Below are positions 1 through 7,679 of a stretch of DNA of 46,036 nucleotides, piece after piece. The position numbers and the translations under genes were made by a program. The DNA is taken from positions 1-46,036 of the forward strand of contig CANDKY010000015.1 in the NCBI GenBank assembly GCA_947385425.1, given 5' to 3'. The notes under the pieces were generated by a model. The model saw nothing but the letters and a program-made list of their open reading frames with translations. It made no database searches and was not told the origin of the DNA. Source of the stretch: an uncultured Lachnospiraceae bacterium. GTDB lineage: Bacteria; Bacillota; Clostridia; Lachnospirales; Lachnospiraceae. Each line of letters opens with the position of its first letter. Positions within the stretch are counted from its first letter, which is position 1.

Positions 1-29
1 GGAAATTACGGGGTTTTAATGGTAATTTT

Positions 30-55
30 GCTTCATCCAAAAAAGTATACTTTTT
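30..55. repeat. Left inverted repeat (IR-L), part of a 28-bp palindrome
   Basis: Positions 30-55 match the reverse complement of 177-202 at 25 of 26 positions. IR-L also lies within a perfect 28-bp palindrome at 34-61 centred on GTATAC with A/T runs on both sides. The two repeats enclose a 121-bp segment (56-176) just upstream of a serine-recombinase homologue. This arrangement fits either a pair of recombination sites flanking an invertible promoter or a pair of operators for the downstream protein. The sequence shows the repeats; either role is inference. Confidence 0.75.
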
Positions 56-87
56 TGGATGTACTTTTATTTCTAAAAACTGTCCCA

Positions 88-116
88 ATTATATTACGAT
101 ATGCTTAAAAAAGCAA
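88..116 (-). promoter_or_regulatory. Leftward sigma-A-type promoter inside the inverted-repeat segment
   Basis: On the minus strand TTGCTT (111-116) is separated by exactly 17 bases from a perfect TATAAT (88-93). It points away from the recombinase and the glycan genes. On the plus strand of the same segment I find only TTGACG (144-149) with no good -10 at the right spacing. If the segment between the inverted repeats flips, this promoter would face the cluster. Confidence 0.55.
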
Positions 117-176
117 TAGGATTCATTAAATTTTTTTGCTATTTTGACGAAAATTCCCCATAAAGAGAATCGTTCG

Positions 177-202
177 AAAAAGTATACTTTTTTAGATGAA
201 GC
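177..202. repeat. Right inverted repeat (IR-R)
   Basis: Inverted copy of 30-55 with a single mismatch, sharing the AAAAAGTATACTTTTT core. It ends 25 bases before the start codon of the recombinase homologue. The position fits an inversion site or an autoregulatory operator. Confidence 0.75.
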
Positions 203-227
203 AAGAGGAAGAAAGAGGAGGATATCC

Positions 228-881
228 ATGGGGAAAATATACGGATATATTCGGGTATTGTCTGCAGATCAGGATGTGGACGGGCAGGTTGCCATGCTGC
301 GTGAAATGCAGGTGGCAGACAGGGATATCTTTATTGACAGGCCGGATAAAGAGGATGGTTTTTTGCAGTATCAGAGTCTTTTAAAGAAACTGAAGAGCAG
401 GGATCTGCTTTATATGAACAGCCTGGATATGCTGGGATATGATTATGGGGAGATTGGGAAGCAGTGGAGGCTGCTGACAAAGGAAAAGAAAGTGGATGTA
501 GTAGTGCTGGATTTGCCTCCGGTGGATACAAGGCGCGGAAAGACGCAGTACGGGACGCTGGTGAGCGATGTGGTGCTTTCCATGCTGGAGTATGCATCGA
601 ATATGGAGTGGCTGGCGCGAAAGCAGCGGCAGAAGGCGGGGATTGAACGGGCCAAGAGCAGAGGGGTGCAGTTCGGTAGGCCGGAATTGCCATGGTCGGA
701 GAATTTTGAGAAGGCGTACCAGATGTGGAGGCGTAAGGAAATCAGAGGGAGAGACGCAGCGAAGCTTTGTAATATTTCCAGCGCTTTGTTTTATAAAAGG
801 GCGGGGATTTTGAAGGAGATGGAGGAGAGAGGGGAATATGCTGCCGGGAATGGTGTGCAGGATGGGGCATTGGGGCAGTGA
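228..881 (+). CDS. Degenerate serine recombinase (resolvase/invertase family), probably catalytically inactive
   Basis: The start ATG at 228 has a strong GAGGAGGAT site; an upstream in-frame TTG at 144 would add 28 unlikely residues. The 217-residue protein has the resolvase N-terminal pattern GYIRV...DQ at residues 6-15 and a C-terminal helix-turn-helix region after FGRPE. However, the position of the catalytic Ser after Arg-Val holds Leu11. Asp67 is kept, but the two Arg that normally follow in the D-R-L-G-R motif are Met68 and Tyr71. Loss of the nucleophile and two active-site Arg should abolish strand exchange, while DNA binding may persist. Resolvase-like genes often head glycan clusters in Lachnospiraceae. 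I infer a DNA-binding regulator acting on the nearby inverted repeats; alternatively it is a decaying recombinase. Confidence 0.8.
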   Translation: MGKIYGYIRVLSADQDVDGQVAMLREMQVADRDIFIDRPDKEDGFLQYQSLLKKLKSRDLLYMNSLDMLGYDYGEIGKQWRLLTKEKKVDVVVLDLPPVDTRRGKTQYGTLVSDVVLSMLEYASNMEWLARKQRQKAGIERAKSRGVQFGRPELPWSENFEKAYQMWRRKEIRGRDAAKLCNISSALFYKRAGILKEMEERGEYAAGNGVQDGALGQ

Positions 882-922
882 AGAGGCAGCTTAGGGCAGG
901 AGTATGTATATTGGAGGAATCA

Positions 923-994
923 ATGTTCAGGCATTTCTCAGGTGTGGATGCTTCATGTCATGCTACGGAGGCGCATTCGGGATGGATGGTATAA
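923..994 (+). CDS. Possible 23-residue leader peptide upstream of gmhA
   Basis: An ATG at 923 is preceded by a very good site (TTGGAGGAAT) and opens a 23-codon frame that ends with TAA at 992-994. The GTG start of the next gene follows immediately at 995 in the same frame. The peptide has no recognised similarity. It may serve translational coupling or act as a regulatory leader, or the stop may have shortened a longer N-terminus. The good ribosome site here and its absence before gmhA are what make it worth recording. Confidence 0.4.
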   Translation: MFRHFSGVDASCHATEAHSGWMV

Positions 995-1600
995 GTGAGT
1001 CAGAGACGGATAAGTAGAATGATGGGAAGACAATATATTGATGAATTAATAGCAAAACTTTGGAAAGTGGAGATATGGGAAGGTATAGAGAAAAAATGTG
1101 AAGATTATAATGCAGGAATCAGGCTTTTGCTGCAGACATTCTTTGCGCATAAGGAAACAGAATCCCGGCTGTTTTTCATAGGGAATGGAGGAAGCGCTGC
1201 AATAGCGAGTCATATGACCGCTGATTTTATGAAGAATGGCGGTATGAATACTTACAGTCTTTATGATAATGCGGTCACTACATGCATGGGGAATGATTAT
1301 GGGTATGAGTTTATTTTTTCCAGGCCTATGGAATTTCTTGTAAAAGAAAATGATTTGATAGTAGCTGTCAGTAGTTCGGGAAATTCAGGAAATATTATAC
1401 GTGCGATAGAAACTGCCCAAAGTAAGAAAGCATCAGTTATTACTTTTACGGGATTCAGCAGGGAAAACCATGTGAAAAGGATGGGGGATATTAATGTGTA
1501 TGTACCCAGTATGAAATATGGTATGGTGGAATCCATTCATAATCTGATCCTGCAGCAGATAGTGGATATGATAATGGAGAAAGACGGAGTAAATTTATAA
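995..1600 (+). CDS. gmhA: SIS-domain phosphoheptose isomerase (GmhA-like)
   Basis: The family converts sedoheptulose 7-phosphate to D-glycero-D-manno-heptose 7-phosphate, the first step to nucleotide-activated heptose. The sugar-phosphate-binding pattern FFIGNGGSAAIASH is followed by VSSSGNSGN, both typical of SIS isomerases, and a His near the C-terminus (VESIHN) fits the GmhA catalytic His. The 201-residue length fits GmhA (about 190). The GTG at 995 directly follows a short leader frame; ATG 1019 or 1022 is an alternative start. The bifunctional heptose kinase/nucleotidyltransferase two genes downstream supports the assignment. No GmhB-type phosphatase is seen in the window. Confidence 0.85.
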   Translation: MSQRRISRMMGRQYIDELIAKLWKVEIWEGIEKKCEDYNAGIRLLLQTFFAHKETESRLFFIGNGGSAAIASHMTADFMKNGGMNTYSLYDNAVTTCMGNDYGYEFIFSRPMEFLVKENDLIVAVSSSGNSGNIIRAIETAQSKKASVITFTGFSRENHVKRMGDINVYVPSMKYGMVESIHNLILQQIVDMIMEKDGVNL

Positions 1601-1632
1601 ACAGTTTCTTAGAATGGACGGGAGGAAGAAAG

Positions 1633-2625
1633 ATGGTTTCATTGGTGACAGGCGGATGTGGATTTATAGGTTCTCATGTGGTGGATAGACTGTTGGAAGA
1701 GGGGCATACAGTACGGGTAATTGACAATTGGACAACAGGACGGCCGGAGAATCTGGAGCATCAGAAAGACAGCCGGAATCTGACTGTTTATCACATGGAT
1801 ATCAGAAATAAAGAGGAGATAGCCCCAGTATTTCAGGATGTAGACTATATCTTCCATTTGGCGGCGCTGGCGGATATCGTGCCATCAATTCAGAAGCCGG
1901 GGGAGTATTATTCGTCCAATGTTTTGGGAACATACAATGTGGCAGAGTGTGCAAGAGAAGCAGGAATAAGAAAACTGGTGTATGCAGCGTCTTCTTCTTG
2001 TTACGGGCTTCCGGATGAGTACCCGACGAAGGAGACAGCGGCGATAAGGCCGCAGTATCCGTATGCTCTGACTAAGAGACTTGGAGAGGAAATTATACTT
2101 CATTGGGGGCAGGTGTATGGGCTGCCGGTAGTGACACTGCGGCTGTTCAACGTATATGGGACAAGATCGAGGACATCGGGAACTTATGGTGCGGTTTTTG
2201 GAGTATTTCTGGCGCAGAAGCTGGCTGGGAAGCCTTTCACCGTAGTGGGGGACGGAAACCAGACAAGGGATTTTACATATGTGACGGATGTTGCGGATGC
2301 GTTTTATACGGCGGCTGTGTCAGATGTGGTGCAGGACACATTTAATGTAGGGAGCGGAGGATGCTATTCTGTAAACCGGCTTTGTACTTTGTTAGGCGGA
2401 GAAATAACATATATTCCCAAAAGACCGGGAGAGCCGGATTGCACATTTGCGGATACATCGAGGATTGAAAGCCGGCTGGGGTGGAAGGCGAAGGTGGCTT
2501 TTGAAGAGGGCGTACAGAAGGTACTGGAAAATATAGATTATTGGAGGGCTGCACCAGTGTGGACACCGGACAGTATCGGGGTGGCGACGGAGGACTGGTT
2601 CAAATACCTTGGGAAAGAAAAATAG
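1633..2625 (+). CDS. NAD-dependent sugar epimerase/dehydratase (extended SDR family)
   Basis: Starts at ATG 1633 after GGGAGGAAG. The N-terminal Rossmann motif TGGCGFIGSH (residues 6-15) and the catalytic YALTK (Tyr144, Lys148) with upstream Ser residues (about 120-122) define an intact extended SDR. The 330-residue length fits nucleotide-sugar 4-epimerases such as UDP-glucose/UDP-GlcNAc epimerases. Lying between the heptose isomerase and the heptose kinase-like gene, it may act on a nucleotide-activated heptose or hexose. The exact substrate cannot be read from the sequence. Confidence 0.8.
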   Translation: MVSLVTGGCGFIGSHVVDRLLEEGHTVRVIDNWTTGRPENLEHQKDSRNLTVYHMDIRNKEEIAPVFQDVDYIFHLAALADIVPSIQKPGEYYSSNVLGTYNVAECAREAGIRKLVYAASSSCYGLPDEYPTKETAAIRPQYPYALTKRLGEEIILHWGQVYGLPVVTLRLFNVYGTRSRTSGTYGAVFGVFLAQKLAGKPFTVVGDGNQTRDFTYVTDVADAFYTAAVSDVVQDTFNVGSGGCYSVNRLCTLLGGEITYIPKRPGEPDCTFADTSRIESRLGWKAKVAFEEGVQKVLENIDYWRAAPVWTPDSIGVATEDWFKYLGKEK

Positions 2626-2645
2626 GAAGAGGTAAGGATATTGAC

Positions 2646-4184
2646 ATGGGAAAAATAGTCTCCAAGGATGAATTTAAGAACGGGATAAGACAGAAAATAA
2701 AAGAAGAGGGCAAGACAATAGCTTTGTGTCATGGTGTGTTTGACTTGATGCATCCGGGGCATATTATCCATCTGGAGCAGGCAAAAGGGATGGCAGATGT
2801 TCTGGTAGTGTCTGTTACGGCGGCGAAATATGTGCGGAAAGGGCCGGGAAGGCCGTACTTTGCGGATGAGATGCGGATGAAAGTACTGTCTGCATTAGAA
2901 TGTACAGATTATATTATGCTTTCAGAAGGATATACTGTGGACGATATCATTGAAAGTGTGCGGCCCGACATTTATGTGAAAGGTGCAGAGTATGCGAAAG
3001 CGGAGGATGATATCACCGGAAAGATCGCTGAGGAAAAGGAACTGGTAGAGAAACATGGAGGGAGGATTGCGTTTACTGGCGGAGATGTGTTCAGTTCCAC
3101 AAAGCTGATTAATACTGCAATGTCAGGGTTGCCGGAGGAAGTCAGGAGCTTTATGGAGGATTTCAGGATAAGGCATACTATGGAGGAAGTCAGGTGGTAT
3201 GCACAGAGAGCTGAAAGGTTAAAGGTGTTGGTGCTCGGTGATGTGATTATTGACAAGTATACTTACTGCAATGTACAGGGGATCATGTCAAAGGATATGG
3301 GGTATTCAGCGAGATTAGGGTACTCGGAAGAGTATTTGGGAGGAGCAGCGGCGATTGCAAGACATCTTGCCTCATTTTCGAACAAAGTGACATTGATGTC
3401 GATTATTGGCAGTGAGGAAGGGATAAGACGGAAACTTTTTGAGGAACTGGGGGACAGGGTACGGCTGGATCTGATGAACAGTAAGACTTTTCCTTCGATT
3501 ATGAAACACAGATATCTTACGCGGAACGAAAAGAGGGAAGAGTACCGGAAGATTTTTGCCATTAACAATATCCCAGAGTATATGCAATATGAGGAAGAAG
3601 TACATAGGGGGTTCCAAGAGAAACTGGAAACACAGATTGAGGACTATGATGTGGTGTTTCTGTGCGATTTTGGTCATGGACTGGTGAATAGAAAGGTTAT
3701 GGATATAGTTCAGGCCAAGGCGAAATATTTAGTGTTGAATTGCCAAACAAATTCATCGAACAAGGGATTAAATATTATTACAAAGTATAGCAGGGCGGAC
3801 GTGTTTACTCTTGATCAGCAAGAACTGAAATTGGCTTTTCCGGAATATGCGTTAAATGAAAAAGCGGGATTGGCGAAATTAGCAGAACATCTAAAGGGGG
3901 ATGGATGGCTGACGAGAGGATCCAAGGGGGCATATGGTGTATCCGAGAATGGATATGAGGTAATGGAGTGTCCGGCTTTTACACTGAATGTAAAAGATAC
4001 TATTGGAGCGGGAGATTCTTTCTTTGCGGTGGCAGGAATTTTTGCAGCGGCAGGAGCGCCTGCAGAAGTGGGGACTTTTGCAGGAAACATAGGGGGTGCG
4101 CTGGGAGCTAACATTGTAGGGAATAAACATGCGGTGGAGAAAGTGAATGTGCTGAAATTTGCGAGTACGTTGATGAATGTATAG
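2646..4184 (+). CDS. Bifunctional nucleotidyltransferase/PfkB kinase, HldE-like with reversed domain order
   Basis: Start ATG 2646 follows AGGAAGAGGTAAGG; the frame runs further upstream but overlaps the epimerase. Residues about 25-150 form a cytidylyltransferase-type domain with HPGH at 36-39. Residues about 190-512 form a PfkB/ribokinase-type domain with the catalytic DTIGAGD at 451-457. E. coli HldE, which phosphorylates heptose 7-phosphate at C1 and adenylylates heptose 1-phosphate, has the same two domains in the opposite order. With GmhA nearby the likely role is making an NDP-heptose, with the intermediate phosphatase encoded elsewhere. The nucleotide (ADP, CDP or GDP) is unknown. Confidence 0.8.
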   Translation: MGKIVSKDEFKNGIRQKIKEEGKTIALCHGVFDLMHPGHIIHLEQAKGMADVLVVSVTAAKYVRKGPGRPYFADEMRMKVLSALECTDYIMLSEGYTVDDIIESVRPDIYVKGAEYAKAEDDITGKIAEEKELVEKHGGRIAFTGGDVFSSTKLINTAMSGLPEEVRSFMEDFRIRHTMEEVRWYAQRAERLKVLVLGDVIIDKYTYCNVQGIMSKDMGYSARLGYSEEYLGGAAAIARHLASFSNKVTLMSIIGSEEGIRRKLFEELGDRVRLDLMNSKTFPSIMKHRYLTRNEKREEYRKIFAINNIPEYMQYEEEVHRGFQEKLETQIEDYDVVFLCDFGHGLVNRKVMDIVQAKAKYLVLNCQTNSSNKGLNIITKYSRADVFTLDQQELKLAFPEYALNEKAGLAKLAEHLKGDGWLTRGSKGAYGVSENGYEVMECPAFTLNVKDTIGAGDSFFAVAGIFAAAGAPAEVGTFAGNIGGALGANIVGNKHAVEKVNVLKFASTLMNV

Positions 4185-4289
4185 AAGTATGTATAGAAAC
4201 AAAGAGGTGTATGAGTACGGATTCATACATAAAAATATTGGGAGAATGAGAAGAGGGATGGCGGCTGACATATGGCAGAGGATTTAAGA

Positions 4290-5333
4290 ATGGATTCACA
4301 TAAACTAATTTATCATCCGGAGGCAGTGTCCAGGTGGATGAGAGGGGAGAACATATATCCTATTGAGATAGAGATATCCCCCAGCGGGGCATGCAATCAC
4401 AGGTGTGCATTCTGTGCGGTGGATTATATCGGTTACAGGCCGGATTTTCTTGATATGGATACAATATTGAGGGATATATCTCAGATGTCACAAAAAGGAC
4501 TTAAAAGTGTTATCTGTTCCGGAGAGGGGGAACCGCTGCTGAACAAGGATATGCCGGATATTGCCAACAGGATAAATGCCTGCGGCGTAGACGTGGCGAT
4601 GAGTACTAACGGTGTGTTGTTTACGAAAGAGAGGGCTGAGGATTGTCTTGGAGCCTTTACATGGATCCGTTTTAGTGTGGCGAGTATGGAGGAGGAGTCC
4701 TATAACCGAATTCAGCGCGGGAAGCAAGGTGATTTGAACAAGGTAAAAAGGAATTTGGAGGAAGCTGTGAAGATCAAGAGGGACAGAGGGCTTAAGACTA
4801 CTCTTGGCGTGCAGTGCTTGTTATTGCCTGACAATATGGCGCAGTTGCCGGACATGGCAAGGCAGTTGCGGGAAATCGGTGTGGATTACCTGACCATTAA
4901 GCCTTATTCGCAGCATTTACACAGTGAAAACAGTTTCTGGATAGATTATGATGCCATGCTGGAACTGGAACAGGAAATGGCAGGGTATGCGACAGATGAA
5001 TTTGCTGTTTATTTCCGGGTGAATGCTATGAAGAAAATACACTATGAAAAATGCTATAAGCAGTGTTTGGGCCTGCCTTTTATGACACATATTGATGCAA
5101 AAGGAAATGTTTGGCCGTGTGTGGCACATATCGGAACAGAGGGGTTTAGTTACGGGAATATATATGAACAGACTTTTGAAGAAATATGGGAAGGGGAAAG
5201 GCGGCAGGATATTATAAGAAAACTAAATGGATTAGATGTTAACCGGGAATGCAGAGAAGCATGCAGGCTGGATGAAATAAACAGATACTTGAATGATTTG
5301 GTGCATCCGGGCGCACATGTGAATTTTATATAG
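4290..5333 (+). CDS. Radical SAM/SPASM enzyme
   Basis: ATG 4290 is preceded by AGAGGA with a 7-base gap and is preferred over ATG 4272. The CNHRCAFC motif (Cys35, Cys39, Cys42) binds the radical SAM [4Fe-4S] cluster. A C-terminal set of Cys (PCVAH about residue 275, CREAC about 325) indicates a SPASM domain holding an auxiliary cluster. SPASM enzymes include sugar dehydrogenases/epimerases as well as peptide-modifying enzymes. No precursor peptide is visible nearby, and the neighbours are sugar genes (epimerase, DegT aminotransferase). I therefore infer a radical modification, deoxygenation or epimerisation of a sugar. Confidence 0.8.
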   Translation: MDSHKLIYHPEAVSRWMRGENIYPIEIEISPSGACNHRCAFCAVDYIGYRPDFLDMDTILRDISQMSQKGLKSVICSGEGEPLLNKDMPDIANRINACGVDVAMSTNGVLFTKERAEDCLGAFTWIRFSVASMEEESYNRIQRGKQGDLNKVKRNLEEAVKIKRDRGLKTTLGVQCLLLPDNMAQLPDMARQLREIGVDYLTIKPYSQHLHSENSFWIDYDAMLELEQEMAGYATDEFAVYFRVNAMKKIHYEKCYKQCLGLPFMTHIDAKGNVWPCVAHIGTEGFSYGNIYEQTFEEIWEGERRQDIIRKLNGLDVNRECREACRLDEINRYLNDLVHPGAHVNFI

Positions 5334-5384
5334 GGATACGCTAGCAGACTGATTTGCCAAAAAAAATAAAGAAATGGGAATGAA

Positions 5385-6497
5385 ATGGATAGAATGATTA
5401 AGCCGACACAACCGGTTATGCCGGATATGGGTGAGTACATAAAAGAAATAGGTTCTATTTGGGACACTGGAATTATGACGAATAATGGTGATAAGGTACG
5501 CCGGCTGCGGGAAATGCTGGCAGACTATTTGGGCTGCGGAAACATTGACTTATTTGTGAACGGGCATTCTGCATTGCTGATAGGTATTCAGGCGCTGCAC
5601 CTGAAGGGAGAGGTTATAACATCCCCATTTACATTTGTATCTACAACCAACGCGATTATACAAAGCGGGCTTACGCCGGTATTCGGGGACATAGATGATA
5701 CTTATAATCTTTCGCCGGATTCCATAGAGGAATTGGTAACAGACAGGACGAGTGCTGTTATAACGCCCCATATATTCGGAATTCCGTGTAATGTAGAAAA
5801 GATAGAAGAGGCAGCGGCAAAACATAATTTAAAAGTGATTTACGATGGTGCACAGGCATTTGGGACGAAATTAAAGGGAAAGCCGATTGGCTGCTTCGGG
5901 GATATTACCATGTTCAGTTTTCATGCTATCAAGATATTTAACTCGATAGAGGGCGGAATGCTATCATACAAGGATGCACAACTTCAAAAAGCATTCGAAC
6001 TGTATCGGAATTTCGGAATATCATATGAGGAAATGGGAACGGATGTAGAAGTAGTGGGTATGAATGCCAAAATGAATGAATTTCAGGCAGCTATGGGGAT
6101 TGTGAACTTGCCTGGGCTGGATGGTGAGATTAAAAAAAGGAAGAGGCTTGCTGAAATATATTGTGAATGTCTGAAGGATGTGGCTGGAGTTCAAACATAT
6201 CCATATGGTTCAGATATTGATTATAATTATGCCTATTTTCCAGTAAGAATAACGGAAGAATATGGTATTTCAAGAGATGAATTATGGCTAAAGCTGAAAA
6301 AAAAGGGGATTGGTACACGGAAGCTGTATGAGAGGCTTACATGTGATTATAGCTGTTATCAGGGGGCTGGATACCGCAGAAGTACTAAGTATGCTGACAT
6401 AATAAAGGGAATGGTGTTGGATTTGCCTGTTTATGGGACTCTGTCAGAAACAGATGTGGCTTATATATGTAATGAAATGAAAGCGTTGAGAGGATAA
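5385..6497 (+). CDS. DegT/DnrJ/EryC1-type PLP sugar aminotransferase
   Basis: The 370-residue protein has the complete DegT/DnrJ fold signature. It includes the PLP-phosphate-contacting FVNGHSALLIG region, the Asp of YDGAQAFG, and the Schiff-base Lys at about 183 in SFHAIKIFNSIEGG. That last pattern is typical of enzymes making dTDP-amino-dideoxy sugars (VioA/FdtB group). It transfers an amino group from glutamate to a keto-sugar nucleotide in the cytoplasm. It sits directly after the radical SAM gene. The keto-sugar substrate is not known, and no 4,6-dehydratase is present in the window. Confidence 0.85.
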   Translation: MDRMIKPTQPVMPDMGEYIKEIGSIWDTGIMTNNGDKVRRLREMLADYLGCGNIDLFVNGHSALLIGIQALHLKGEVITSPFTFVSTTNAIIQSGLTPVFGDIDDTYNLSPDSIEELVTDRTSAVITPHIFGIPCNVEKIEEAAAKHNLKVIYDGAQAFGTKLKGKPIGCFGDITMFSFHAIKIFNSIEGGMLSYKDAQLQKAFELYRNFGISYEEMGTDVEVVGMNAKMNEFQAAMGIVNLPGLDGEIKKRKRLAEIYCECLKDVAGVQTYPYGSDIDYNYAYFPVRITEEYGISRDELWLKLKKKGIGTRKLYERLTCDYSCYQGAGYRRSTKYADIIKGMVLDLPVYGTLSETDVAYICNEMKALRG

Positions 6498-6561
6498 GGA
6501 GTATAGAAAAGGTTTCCGAATATTGGCTTTGGGTCTGTTAAAGCAGGTATGGGGTATAAAA

Positions 6562-6882
6562 ATGAGAGAAATAGATTTTGATTCTATAGAGAAGGAAGTT
6601 CGCGGAAAGCGGAACATTATATATGGAGCGGGATGTAATGGGAAGACCCTGTGCAGTCTGCTGTGTGATAAGGGTGTATCTGTGCAGGCTTTCTATGATG
6701 ACGACAGAAGTCGATGGGGGGATTTATGCTGTGGGAGGAAAATTCTTTCCGAAAACGAACTGCTTTCCATGGACAGAAAAAATGCAAATATATTTATTTC
6801 CAGCATGTATATTGGGCAGATAGCTGCAAAAGTAAAGAAAATGGGTTTCCTCAATGTGTTTACAGCTCTGGATATATTATAA
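6562..6882 (+). CDS. Rossmann-like N-terminal part of an FkbM methyltransferase gene, ended by an in-frame stop
   Basis: From ATG 6562 the frame encodes about 106 residues with the IIYGAGCNGKT nucleotide-binding-like pattern and YDDDRSRWG, the small Rossmann-like domain repeated across this cluster. It ends at TAA 6880-6882. The same frame then continues open without another stop to 7653, giving the FkbM methyltransferase domain. I therefore read 6562-7653 as one gene (363 sense codons) interrupted by a nonsense codon. It may be a pseudogene, a sequencing error or a readthrough case. The half-protein could still fold as a stand-alone domain. Confidence 0.65.
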   Translation: MREIDFDSIEKEVRGKRNIIYGAGCNGKTLCSLLCDKGVSVQAFYDDDRSRWGDLCCGRKILSENELLSMDRKNANIFISSMYIGQIAAKVKKMGFLNVFTALDIL

Positions 6883-6999
6883 AAAAAGGATACGGATTAC
6901 TTTCAATTCCAGGAATATGGCGGTGATGAAAGTTATATAGACAGATTAAATTGTTTAGCGGAGGCAAGCTGTGATATACAATCAAAAAAATATTTTCAA

Positions 7000-7653
7000 T
7001 TGATTAAACAAACAGTTGAGCATGGAAAAGCACTGAGAGATATCATGGATTTGTATTGCAGTGAAAAACAGTATTTTCTAAATTGCTTTAAAGGAAAACT
7101 AAATGGAATTAATTTTTTGGATGCAGGAGCATATACCGGCGATACGGTAAGGGAGATTTTGAATGAGGGGATATCCCCGGCCGGAGTTTATTGTTTTGAG
7201 GCTGACTATGATAATTACAGGAAGCTGAAAGTTTTCAGAGACAGAGAGTGTGAAATGATAAACCTCATCTGTGAGAATTATGCCCTTTGGGATTGTCATA
7301 CCAGGCTTGGAATGAAGTTGTCAAATTACAATGCAAGGGTGGATTTAGAATGCACGGAGACATCAGTAGAAGCAGTGACAATAGATGATTACTTTCGGGA
7401 TATAAAAGTCGGATTCATAAAGATGGATATTGAGGGAGCTGAAAGAAAAGCGTTGGCTGGCGGGATGAGGACGATAGAACGTGACAGGCCGATTCTTGCC
7501 GTTTCCATATATCATGGGCTGGACGATATGGCAGAAATACCTGAAATGTTGATGGGAAGGCTGGAAAATTATTCGTTTATAGTACGCCATCATTCTTATA
7601 CATATTCGGAAACAATATTGTATGGTGTTCCAAAGGAATTGGATATATTTTAG
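7000..7653 (+). CDS. FkbM-family methyltransferase domain (3' part of the interrupted gene)
   Basis: The frame from TTG 7000 encodes an FkbM-type SAM-dependent methyltransferase: FLDAGAYTGDT is SAM motif I, VYCFEAD the acidic motif, and FIKMDIEGAERKAL the family's hallmark C-terminal motif. FkbM enzymes O-methylate sugars or polyketides. Upstream, the same frame is open back to the TAA at 6880-6882 and encodes a plausible linker, and there is no ATG with a good ribosome site. The natural protein therefore probably began at 6562. Translation of this half alone would need an internal TTG start. Confidence 0.7.
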   Translation: MIKQTVEHGKALRDIMDLYCSEKQYFLNCFKGKLNGINFLDAGAYTGDTVREILNEGISPAGVYCFEADYDNYRKLKVFRDRECEMINLICENYALWDCHTRLGMKLSNYNARVDLECTETSVEAVTIDDYFRDIKVGFIKMDIEGAERKALAGGMRTIERDRPILAVSIYHGLDDMAEIPEMLMGRLENYSFIVRHHSYTYSETILYGVPKELDIF

Positions 7654-7679
7654 GGAAGAAATTGAAATGGGGCAGGCGG

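Noticed and set aside
228-881. Evidence of an integrated phage or transposon at the left edge
   Set aside because: The recombinase homologue has lost its catalytic residues and no other mobile-element genes, direct repeats or attachment sites are visible in the window.
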